A DNA stretch of 64,000 nucleotides from Mucilaginibacter tundrae. Its GTDB lineage: Bacteria; Bacteroidota; Bacteroidia; Sphingobacteriales; Sphingobacteriaceae. This document shows, piece by piece, positions 19,441-26,088 of the stretch. Below the pieces are notes generated by a model. That model saw only the letters and a program-made list of their open reading frames with translations. It was not told where the DNA came from and ran no database searches. Location: contig NZ_JACCBZ010000003.1 of NCBI RefSeq assembly GCF_013408825.1, positions 372,001-436,000 of the forward strand. Direction: 5' to 3'. The position numbers and the translations under genes are program-made. How positions within the stretch are numbered: the first letter of the stretch is position 1; each line of letters opens with the position of its first letter.

Positions 19441-20445
19441 ATGAAAGACCAGAATAAAATCAGCAGGCGGCAGATAGTTGCCGGTTTGGGAACAACCATT
19501 GCTGCCGTTGCTATTTCCCCTGCATTGGCAATGGCTGGTGGAGCGGCCAAGCGTATTTCCGGTACTGCCATCAGTGACCCTACAAAACTCTACCCTAAAC
19601 CGCCTTTTAAATTCCAGCCCCAGCCATGGCCTGGGCTGCAAAGTAAAATAGATCCTGTGCCTGATTGTGGCGAAACAAGCTATAAAGGTTCAGGACGTTT
19701 GATAGGTAGGAAGGCACTCATTACTGGTGGAGATTCAGGAATGGGCCGTGCAGCCGCTATTGCTTACGCCCGCGAAGGGGCTGACGTGGTAATTAATTAT
19801 TACCCGACCGAAGAGCAAGATGCCCAGGAAGTAATTGCGCTGATACGGAAGGAAGGGCGCAAGGGAATTGCTATACCCGGAGATCTACGTGACGCCGCTT
19901 TTTGTAAACAACTTGTACATAAAGCACTGGACAGTTTAGGTGGCCTTGATATTATTGTGAGCAACGCCGGGCGGCAACAGGCTGCGGAATCTATACTGGA
20001 TGTGAGCACCGAAGAATTCGATGCCATTATGAAGACAAATATTTACGCGCCTTTCTTTATCATCAGAGAAGCGCTGCCGCATTTGCCACCAGGCTCAGCT
20101 ATCATCGGCACCACATCCGAACAGGCTTATAATCCTGATCCCTGGCTTTACGCTTATGGCCAAACCAAAGCGGCGACAATGAACTATGTGAAATCATTGG
20201 CAAAACAATTGGGGCCGAAGGGTATCCGTGTCAACGGTGTGGCACCAGGACCAGTATGGACCGCTTTACAGGTAAGTGGTGGTACGACGCCTGATAAGCA
20301 ACAAACTTTTGGTGGATGGACTATGCTTGGAAGGCCGGGACAGCCTGCCGAGTTAGCATCTATTTATGTACAATTAGCGGCTGCAGATGCCAGTTTCGCC
20401 ACCGGGCAGATTTACGGTTCATCTGGAGGTGTTGGACAACCATAA
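19441..20445 (+). CDS. Tat-exported short-chain dehydrogenase/reductase
   Basis: 334 residues. Residues 1-34 form a twin-arginine signal: SRRQIV (8-13) followed by a moderately hydrophobic stretch ending ALAMAGG. A proline-rich spacer (about 45-75) precedes a classical SDR domain: cofactor loop TGGDSGMG (95-102), NAG (175-177), Ser226 in TTSEQAY, and the catalytic Y239-GQT-K243. It resembles the general-stress SDRs of the YdaD/YhdF group, which usually have the long N-terminal spacer but not a Tat signal. Export folded with bound NADP is the likely reason for Tat use (inference). Ten bases separate it from the DUF4142 gene. Confidence 0.9.
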   Translation: MKDQNKISRRQIVAGLGTTIAAVAISPALAMAGGAAKRISGTAISDPTKLYPKPPFKFQPQPWPGLQSKIDPVPDCGETSYKGSGRLIGRKALITGGDSGMGRAAAIAYAREGADVVINYYPTEEQDAQEVIALIRKEGRKGIAIPGDLRDAAFCKQLVHKALDSLGGLDIIVSNAGRQQAAESILDVSTEEFDAIMKTNIYAPFFIIREALPHLPPGSAIIGTTSEQAYNPDPWLYAYGQTKAATMNYVKSLAKQLGPKGIRVNGVAPGPVWTALQVSGGTTPDKQQTFGGWTMLGRPGQPAELASIYVQLAAADASFATGQIYGSSGGVGQP

Positions 20446-20454
20446 TTTAAATTT

Positions 20455-20973
20455 ATGAAAAAGATAATCTTATTTATATTTAGCACAGGCCTATTACTAA
20501 GTACGGCCTTTGCACAGGCCCCTGACCCTGATACAACAGCCCGGCACTTTATAATAATGGCTAGTATCGGCAATTTGCAGGAAATAAATTCCGGGAAACT
20601 AGCTACACAAAAAGCTATAAGAATGGATGTAAAATCCTTCGGCCAAATGATGGTTACTGATCACAGCGATGCTCAAAAAAAATTATTAGAGCTGGCAAAA
20701 ACGGAAGGCATATCGATACCCACTGCCGCTACTGATACCCCGCCACCAGACCTGAATCTTTCTAAAGCTTCGGGTGATGATTTTGACCGTATGTATATTC
20801 ATAACATGGTTTCAGGACACAGGAGTACCGTTAATATGTTTGAAAATTACGCCGTGAATGGCAAGAACTCAGATGTCAAAGCCTTCGCACAACAGATGTT
20901 ACCAACGCTTAAAAATCATCTTTCAATGATCAAGGGCATTGATGAGAAATATAAAGATCTGGCAGCTAAATAA
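20455..20973 (+). CDS. DUF4142 domain protein, exported
   Basis: 172 residues with a cleavable signal peptide (MKKIILFIFSTGLLLSTAFA, then QAPDPD) and a DUF4142 four-helix domain (about 30-168) related to ferritin-like folds: FIIMASIGNLQEINSGKLA, SFGQMMVTDHSDAQKKLLELA and the closing HLSMIKGIDEKY. Family members are periplasmic and frequently sit beside stress genes; their biochemical role is not established. There is no Shine-Dalgarno sequence in front, in contrast to the following small gene 13 bases downstream. Likely in one transcript with the Tat-SDR upstream. Confidence 0.9.
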   Translation: MKKIILFIFSTGLLLSTAFAQAPDPDTTARHFIIMASIGNLQEINSGKLATQKAIRMDVKSFGQMMVTDHSDAQKKLLELAKTEGISIPTAATDTPPPDLNLSKASGDDFDRMYIHNMVSGHRSTVNMFENYAVNGKNSDVKAFAQQMLPTLKNHLSMIKGIDEKYKDLAAK

Positions 20974-20986
20974 AAAAGGAGGAATT

Positions 20987-21163
20987 ATGCCCTGGTACAA
21001 TGGAGATTACCCACCATCTTACAAGAATCAACCGAAAAAGATTAGGGATAAAGCAACCGAGATTGCTAACGAAGTATTGCGTACAACCAGCAATGAAGGT
21101 GAAGCTATAGCCACCGGCCTGAAACAAGCCCGAGCACATTTTGCGAAGGAAAAAAAAAGATAA
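20987..21163 (+). CDS. Small YdaT-like conserved protein with strong Shine-Dalgarno site
   Basis: 58 residues from ATG 20987, chosen over an upstream in-frame start because AAGGAGGA (20976-20983) lies 3 bases before it and the protein then opens with the conserved MPWYNGDYPPSYKN. The rest is a charged helix pair (IRDKATEIANEVLR and AIATGLKQARAHFAKE). It resembles small stress proteins of the Bacillus YdaT kind and similar proteins found next to catalase and DUF3175 genes; that assignment is from memory of the pattern and not proven. Function unknown. The perfect Shine-Dalgarno site is unusual for Bacteroidota. Confidence 0.8.
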   Translation: MPWYNGDYPPSYKNQPKKIRDKATEIANEVLRTTSNEGEAIATGLKQARAHFAKEKKR

Positions 21164-21204
21164 CAGCAGCGCAATATGATATCGATTAATATAGATCTAC
21201 CGTC

Positions 21205-21497
21205 ATGACAAAAAAAACAACAAACAAATGGTCTGCTGATGTTACAGAACATAGCGACGCAATGGACTTGGAAAAGGATATTTTCAAATCAGGAGATCTG
21301 ATAAGATCGCCGCATCGGTGAAGCATTCCGCAGAAATAAGTAAGCGAAGAAAATCTTCACCTTATCAAAGCGCAATGTCAATGTTAACCTTTTATGAGAA
21401 TAGGGCTGGCAAAAATCTCAGTTCTGACGAAAAAGACACGCTGGAAAAAGCTAAAGACAAACTGAGGGAACTGTTTGGCAAAGAGGATAAAGATTAG
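21205..21497 (+). pseudogene. DUF3175 protein gene broken by a one-base deletion
   Basis: From ATG 21205 the frame reads MTKKTTNKWSADVTEHSDAM and continues to IFKSGDL, then runs into a stop near 21319. From 21303 the next frame continues the same protein without a gap: KIAASVKHSAEISKRRKS, then YQSAMSMLTFYENRAGKNL and FGKEDKD with a stop at 21495-21497. Together these give a complete DUF3175 protein of about 97 residues. Adding one base near 21300-21303 restores it. No slippery heptamer is visible. It may be a real pseudogene or a sequencing error. DUF3175 genes often accompany catalase and other stress genes. Confidence 0.85.
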
Positions 21498-21520
21498 TTA
21501 GCCATTTTAACTTTGAGTGA

Positions 21521-21874
21521 TCAAAACTTCATTTTGCTCTCCGCAAAATCGCATAATCCGCCTAATAGTTCACTTAGTTCTTCACCTTTACTCGTTAAAG
21601 TATATTCCGTTCTGGGGGGATTACCTGGTATACAGGTTTTATTGACCAATTCTTGCTGTTCAAGGTGTTTCAACCGATCAGCAAGGATATGATCACTGAT
21701 ATGTTCCAGATCTTCTCTCAAATTGTTAAAGCGTGAGTTACCTTCCTCTATGCTGAAAAGCACCTCGGTCATCCATCGCTTACTCAGCAAATATAGGAGC
21801 TCATTAAGCGCGCACTTTTCTTCCAGGAATAATTGATTATAAAAATTCGTGGAACTTAACTTTCTTTCTGACAT
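21521..21874 (-). CDS. HxlR family winged-helix transcriptional regulator
   Basis: 117 residues with the family layout: an N-terminal Cys (Cys17, KCALNELLYLLSKRWMTEVL), the recognition segment NNLREDLEHISDHILADRLKHLEQQELV, and the wing PPRTEYTLTSKGEEL. HxlR proteins act as dimers and many sense electrophiles or oxidants through the N-terminal cysteine. It is divergent from the aldo/keto reductase gene (162 bases between starts), so it probably controls that gene and perhaps the dehydrogenase and cytochrome c genes that follow. Confidence 0.92.
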   Translation of the reverse strand: MSERKLSSTNFYNQLFLEEKCALNELLYLLSKRWMTEVLFSIEEGNSRFNNLREDLEHISDHILADRLKHLEQQELVNKTCIPGNPPRTEYTLTSKGEELSELLGGLCDFAESKMKF

Positions 21875-22036
21875 ACTAACTTGTTAATGAGTTACTAATA
21901 AAGGGTTAGGCTATTGACCTCCCCAACCATTAATTGTTCCTTTGTGATTGTTAATGCCTTTTTAAAAGGTAGAGTATAACAAAGATGATAATTGCTGTGC
22001 TATAAACAAAGAGTGTAACTAAAATTAAACAAAATC

Positions 22037-23032
22037 ATGAAATACCGAAAATTAGCAAATACAGATCTTTTACTTTCTGAAGTTACTTTTGGAGCGTGGG
22101 CTGCCGGGGGTTGGATGTGGGGTGGTACAGAGCGCAAAGATGCCATCGATGCGATCAGAGTTTCATACTCCCTTGGCGTAACTTCTATTGATACGGCTCC
22201 TATTTACGGACAGGGAAACAGCGAGGAAATTGTAGGCGAAGCGATCAAGGGGTTACCTCGCGACAGATTCCAACTTCTGACTAAATATGGCATGCGCTGG
22301 GATCTAAAAAAAGGCGATTTTGCATTTAGCAGTAAAAAAAACAGTGGCGAAAATATTGACATTTATAAGTATGCAGGAAAAGAAAGCATCATAAAAGAAT
22401 GTGAAGATAGTTTAAAGCGCTTGGGAACTGACTACATCGACTTATACCAAATACATTGGCCAGATTCAACCACGCCGATAGAAGAAAGCATGAAGGCAGT
22501 TTCACGCTTAATTGAACAGGGCAAAGTAAGGTACGCCGGTGTTTGTAATTATGACGCGGCGCAAATGGCCGAAGCTGAAAAATATATTACTTTGGCATCC
22601 GACCAAGTTCCCTACAGCATGGTTAAGCGCGGCATAGAAGCAGAATTAGTTCCTTACTGCCTGAAAAATAATAAATCTATTCTGGCTTACAGTCCGTTGG
22701 AAAGAGGGCTTCTAACCGGCAAAATACGGCCGGGGCATATATTTGCATCTGGTGACCACCGCAAAGAGGTTTCATTTTTTAAAGAAGATAATCTACAAAG
22801 AACAGATAAGTTTCTTGATCTGCTGAAACCAATCGCTGCCGAAAAAGACTTAACGCTGGGACAATTGGTTATCCTGTGGACCTTACAACAACCAGGAATT
22901 ACTATAACCTTGGTTGGTGCCAGAAACAGCGAACAGGCTATTGAAAATGCTAAGGCCATTGAAAAAACACTAACCGAATCGGAAGTAGCAACAATTACAG
23001 ATTACCTTGAAGAACTGGAACTGGCTGTATAG
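22037..23032 (+). CDS. Aldo/keto reductase
   Basis: 331 residues, (beta/alpha)8 barrel NADPH-dependent oxidoreductase. Catalytic tetrad visible: Asp and Tyr in SIDTAPIYGQG, Lys in LLTKYG, His in YQIHWPD. The cofactor-binding end is GARNSEQAIENAKA. Substrate is unknown; the group (related to YajO/GSP69-type reductases) reduces aldehydes. It lies divergent from an HxlR regulator and 30 bases before the sorbosone-dehydrogenase-like gene. Confidence 0.93.
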   Translation: MKYRKLANTDLLLSEVTFGAWAAGGWMWGGTERKDAIDAIRVSYSLGVTSIDTAPIYGQGNSEEIVGEAIKGLPRDRFQLLTKYGMRWDLKKGDFAFSSKKNSGENIDIYKYAGKESIIKECEDSLKRLGTDYIDLYQIHWPDSTTPIEESMKAVSRLIEQGKVRYAGVCNYDAAQMAEAEKYITLASDQVPYSMVKRGIEAELVPYCLKNNKSILAYSPLERGLLTGKIRPGHIFASGDHRKEVSFFKEDNLQRTDKFLDLLKPIAAEKDLTLGQLVILWTLQQPGITITLVGARNSEQAIENAKAIEKTLTESEVATITDYLEELELAV

Positions 23033-23062
23033 CTTCAATTGTTAAATTAATATATTAATATT

Positions 23063-24334
23063 ATGATAAACAAAAAATTATTTTTTGCTTTTTGCCTGTC
23101 TATGATTATGGCAATGGGGCTTTTGTCGTTCAAATTAATAAAGAATGATAATTCAGTTAAAAGTCATGAAACAGTTAGCGCAGGCCTTACACTTCCTGAA
23201 GGATTTCAGGCAGCTATTATTGCTGACGATTTGGGGAGTGCAAGGCACCTGGTAGCGACTCCGCAGGGTGATATTTATATCCATCTTGCCAGGGCTAAAA
23301 ATGGTAAAGGCATATTAGTATTTCATGTAGATGGCGACAAAGCGACTTTAAAATCGAGCTTTGCCGATTTTGGTGGAACAGGTATTGCAATTAAAAATGG
23401 TTATTTGTATGCATCCAACAGCAGGGAAGTTTATCGCTATAAGCTGGATGACAAAAATGAAGTTATCAACCCGGATAAACCGGAAAGAATTGTTAAAGGT
23501 TTGATAGATAGAAGAACACATGCGCCAAAAGCTATCACGTTGGATAATGATGGGAATCTGTATGTGAACATCGGAGCCTATACCAATATTTGCAGTGAAT
23601 ATGACCCCAATAAAACAGGATGCCCTATTTTAGACTCCGCAGGTGGTATCTGGCAGTTCAAAGCTGACAAACCCGATCAAACCTATAAGGATGGGATAAG
23701 GTATGCAGCCGGTTTACGGAACGTGGTTGGACTGGCATGGAACCAGCAGGATAATCAGCTTTTTGTAATGCAGCATGGCCGCGATCAGCTACATAATCTT
23801 TTTCCGAATTTATATACCGTGCATCAATCTACCGAATTACCTGCAGAATGTATGTTTGCTCTGAAAGAAGGTGATAACGCAGGGTACCCTTATGTTTATT
23901 ATGACTGGATTCAGCATAAAAATATGCTCGGCCCCGAATATGGTGGTGATGGAAAAAAGCTTGCAGACCCCAAATATATAAACCCGGTAGCGGCCTACCC
24001 GGGCCACTACGCCCCGGATGGTTTACTATTTTACACGGGTAATCAATTTCCCCAAAAATATAAAAATGGCGCATTCATAGCTTTTCATGGCTCATGGAAC
24101 AGGGCGCCTGAACCTCAGGCCGGATATTGCGTAGTATTTCAACCGTTTAAAGATGGAAAACCAGATGGTAATTGGGAGGTTTTTGCTGACGGCTTTGCCG
24201 GGACAGAAGAACAAAAAGCATCCGGACATGCTGTTCATCGACCATGCGGACTCGCACAAGGCCCTGACGGTTCTTTATATGTAACCGATGATAACAAAGG
24301 AACAATTTATAAGATCACCTATAAAAAACAATAA
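23063..24334 (+). CDS. PQQ-type sorbosone/glucose dehydrogenase-like beta-propeller, exported
   Basis: 423 residues with an N-terminal hydrophobic signal/anchor (about 4-24) and a six-bladed propeller of the L-sorbosone dehydrogenase / soluble glucose dehydrogenase group: GIRYAAGLRNVVGLAWN, a typical His in MQHGRDQLHNLFP, PPDGLLFYTG-like sequence (YAPDGLLFYTGNQFP), FIAFHGSWNRAP and HRPCGLAQGPDGSLYVTDD. Family members oxidise sugars in the periplasm using PQQ; no PQQ synthesis genes are in the window. Its stop and the cytochrome c start share one base (TAATG), so the two are coupled and the cytochrome is the likely electron acceptor. Confidence 0.88.
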   Translation: MINKKLFFAFCLSMIMAMGLLSFKLIKNDNSVKSHETVSAGLTLPEGFQAAIIADDLGSARHLVATPQGDIYIHLARAKNGKGILVFHVDGDKATLKSSFADFGGTGIAIKNGYLYASNSREVYRYKLDDKNEVINPDKPERIVKGLIDRRTHAPKAITLDNDGNLYVNIGAYTNICSEYDPNKTGCPILDSAGGIWQFKADKPDQTYKDGIRYAAGLRNVVGLAWNQQDNQLFVMQHGRDQLHNLFPNLYTVHQSTELPAECMFALKEGDNAGYPYVYYDWIQHKNMLGPEYGGDGKKLADPKYINPVAAYPGHYAPDGLLFYTGNQFPQKYKNGAFIAFHGSWNRAPEPQAGYCVVFQPFKDGKPDGNWEVFADGFAGTEEQKASGHAVHRPCGLAQGPDGSLYVTDDNKGTIYKITYKKQ

Positions 24335-24774
24335 TGAATATTAAGTTAACAGGTATATTTCTGGCATCATTTATATTGTTGTTTAATGCCTTATACGCAC
24401 AGAACAATAAACAACCAATACGCCAAACAACTACAGGAACTTCTATTGCGCGTGGAAAAGTTGTATATACTAATGTTTGTCTGCCTTGCCATATGGCAGA
24501 TGCCGGCGGAGTACAGAACATGAACCCACCTTTAATTAAAACAACTTATGTACTGGGGAATAAAACAACCCTGATAAAGATAGTACTACGCGGATTTAAC
24601 GAGGATGTGGAAATAAATGGACAAACTTATTCAAATACCATGGGTGCCCATGATGATTTGACTGATCGACAAATTGCAGATGTACTAACCTACGTTCGGC
24701 ATAGCTTTGGTAATAAGGCAAGCACTATTAAAGCAACTGAGGTAGCAAAAGTGAGAGCAATCTATAAAAAATGA
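24334..24774 (+). CDS. Monohaem cytochrome c, exported
   Basis: 146 residues. Signal peptide (about 1-22, ending LYAQ), then a class I cytochrome c with haem motif C-L-P-C-H (Cys49, Cys52, His53) and a likely axial Met103 in SNTMGAHDDLTDRQ, followed by the C-terminal helix QIADVLTYVRHSFGN. It should shuttle electrons from the upstream dehydrogenase toward the respiratory chain. It overlaps the dehydrogenase stop by one base. Confidence 0.93.
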   Translation: MNIKLTGIFLASFILLFNALYAQNNKQPIRQTTTGTSIARGKVVYTNVCLPCHMADAGGVQNMNPPLIKTTYVLGNKTTLIKIVLRGFNEDVEINGQTYSNTMGAHDDLTDRQIADVLTYVRHSFGNKASTIKATEVAKVRAIYKK

Positions 24775-24821
24775 CTTTAACGTAATAATTGCTTGTAAAA
24801 AAGAACAAAACGTAATAAAGC

Positions 24822-24856
24822 AAAAAGCCTTCTAATAAATAATTAGAAGGCTTTTT
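24822..24856. terminator. Bidirectional terminator, cytochrome c gene and tRNA-Lys
   Basis: Inverted repeat AAAAAGCCTTCTA / TTAGAAGGCTTTTT around a short AT loop, ending in T runs on both strands. It lies between the convergent cytochrome c gene and tRNA-Lys and can serve both. Confidence 0.85.
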
Positions 24857-24858
24857 AA

Positions 24859-24934
24859 TGGTGACCTGGGAGAGGATCGAACTCTCGACCCACTGATTAA
24901 GAGTCAGTTGCTCTACCGGCTGAGCTACCAAGTC
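24859..24934 (-). tRNA. tRNA-Lys, anticodon CTT
   Basis: Read on the minus strand: acceptor stem GACTTGG pairs with CCAGGTC (one G-T pair), D arm GCTCAGCCGGTAGAGC, anticodon stem ACTGA/TCAGT with loop CTCTTAA giving anticodon CTT, T arm GAGAG-TTCGATC-CTCTC, discriminator A and an encoded CCA end. It decodes AAG. Confidence 0.96.
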
Positions 24935-25240
24935 GTTTTTTACTGGGGGTGCAAATAAACGATTTTTTTGTTAGTTATAAAAGCTAAATATCAAAATCCC
25001 CAGTTGGGTATAAAACAAATGAAATATCGACTACCAAAGCTTTACTGTTTAGTAACTAATTGATTCTTTCCTATATCTCATTTTATAATTTATAAATTTA
25101 ATAAAATTTCAATCAGCGATTTATAAACCTTTGCGTAACCATATTTATCATAGCACCACAATGCCTTTACATCATTATTAACATTTCTTAAAAACATTAG
25201 GATAACTTTTAAAGTTGAATGAATAATCTATTTGCCTGAT
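24935..25240. other. Intergenic region upstream of tRNA-Lys and the usp gene
   Basis: 306 AT-rich bases between divergent tRNA-Lys and the usp gene. I see no gene, no repeat and no convincing promoter pair. Confidence 0.5.
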
Positions 25241-26088
25241 ATGAAAACCTATCTTATTCCCGTTGATTTTTCAAAAGCATCTATTAATGCAGCAGAATAT
25301 GCCACTGCGTTAAGCCATCAAACCAATGTTAGCCATATTATTTTATTGAATGCATACTATGTTTCAATTTATGAAACCAGCTTACCGAGCCCTGACATGG
25401 TTTTATTGCGTGAAGAGGATATTGAACAAAATGCGGCAGACAGGGTAGAAAAATTAACCTCATTAAAACACAGATTAATAAAGATGTTAGGCCTGGAGTT
25501 GAGATCAGTGTACATTTAAACCGATCACATTTATTACGTGCGGTAATTGAAAACTCAATCTCAAAAAACGTTGATTTGATTATATTAGGAAGCCGTGGAA
25601 ACAGCAGTAATGAAGACACTCAAATTGGTAGCCATGTTATTAAAATAGCAAAAGCAAGCCCTATTCCTATTATTGTGGTACCACCAGCTTACAATTTTAA
25701 AAAAGCAAATAAAGTAGTGGTTGCTATTGATTTTAATAAAGTTAAAGATACCGTACCATTGGAGGCGTTAAAACGGCTACTTAACAAAAACAAAGTGGAA
25801 TTAATGGTAGTGAATGTTGACAATAAAGGTAAACAGGTGCAGGGAGATGCAGAAAGAGTTGTTGAAGAAACTACCCTATATAAAATGTTAAAACAATACG
25901 ATCCGAAATATTTTTTTCTTGAGGATACTGATATTATTAATGGAATTCTTCGGTTCGCAGCCAATAAAGATGCGCAATTGGTTATTGCATTGCCGCATAA
26001 ATATAGTTTCTTTCAATCAATTATGCACACAAGTATTTCCCACCAACTGGCTGAGAGTTCGGCGGTACCCGTGTTGTTATTGAAATAA
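25241..26088 (+). pseudogene. Tandem universal stress protein gene broken by a one-base deletion
   Basis: ATG 25241 starts MKTYLIPVDFSKASINAAEYA, a typical Bacteroidota two-domain UspA protein. The frame runs to KLTSLKHRLI and then to a stop at about 25519. From 25468 the next frame continues sensibly as TQINKDVRPGVEISVHLN, then ENSISKNVDLIILGSRG, IIVVPPAYNF and a second Usp domain ending ESSAVPVLLLK at 26088. One extra A in the AAAA run at 25465-25468 restores a protein of about 282 residues. The codon AAA could in principle slip by one base there, but no strong frameshift signal is seen. Either a pseudogene or a sequencing error. It meets the next gene end to end. Confidence 0.88.

Noticed and set aside
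19403..19456. 17-codon leader peptide before the Tat-SDR gene
   Set aside because: It overlaps the SDR start in another frame, shows no conserved pattern and no attenuator structure follows.
20939..20986. Longer form of the YdaT-like protein starting inside the DUF4142 gene
   Set aside because: The extra residues are out-of-frame DUF4142 coding sequence and the strong ribosome-binding site points to ATG 20987.
21205..21497. Programmed -1 frameshifting in the DUF3175 gene
   Set aside because: No X-XXY-YYZ slippery heptamer or following structure is seen near 21290-21305, and the family is not known to use frameshifting.
24859..24934. tRNA-Lys as an integration site for a mobile element
   Set aside because: No integrase gene and no repeat of the tRNA 3' end were seen in the flanking sequence.
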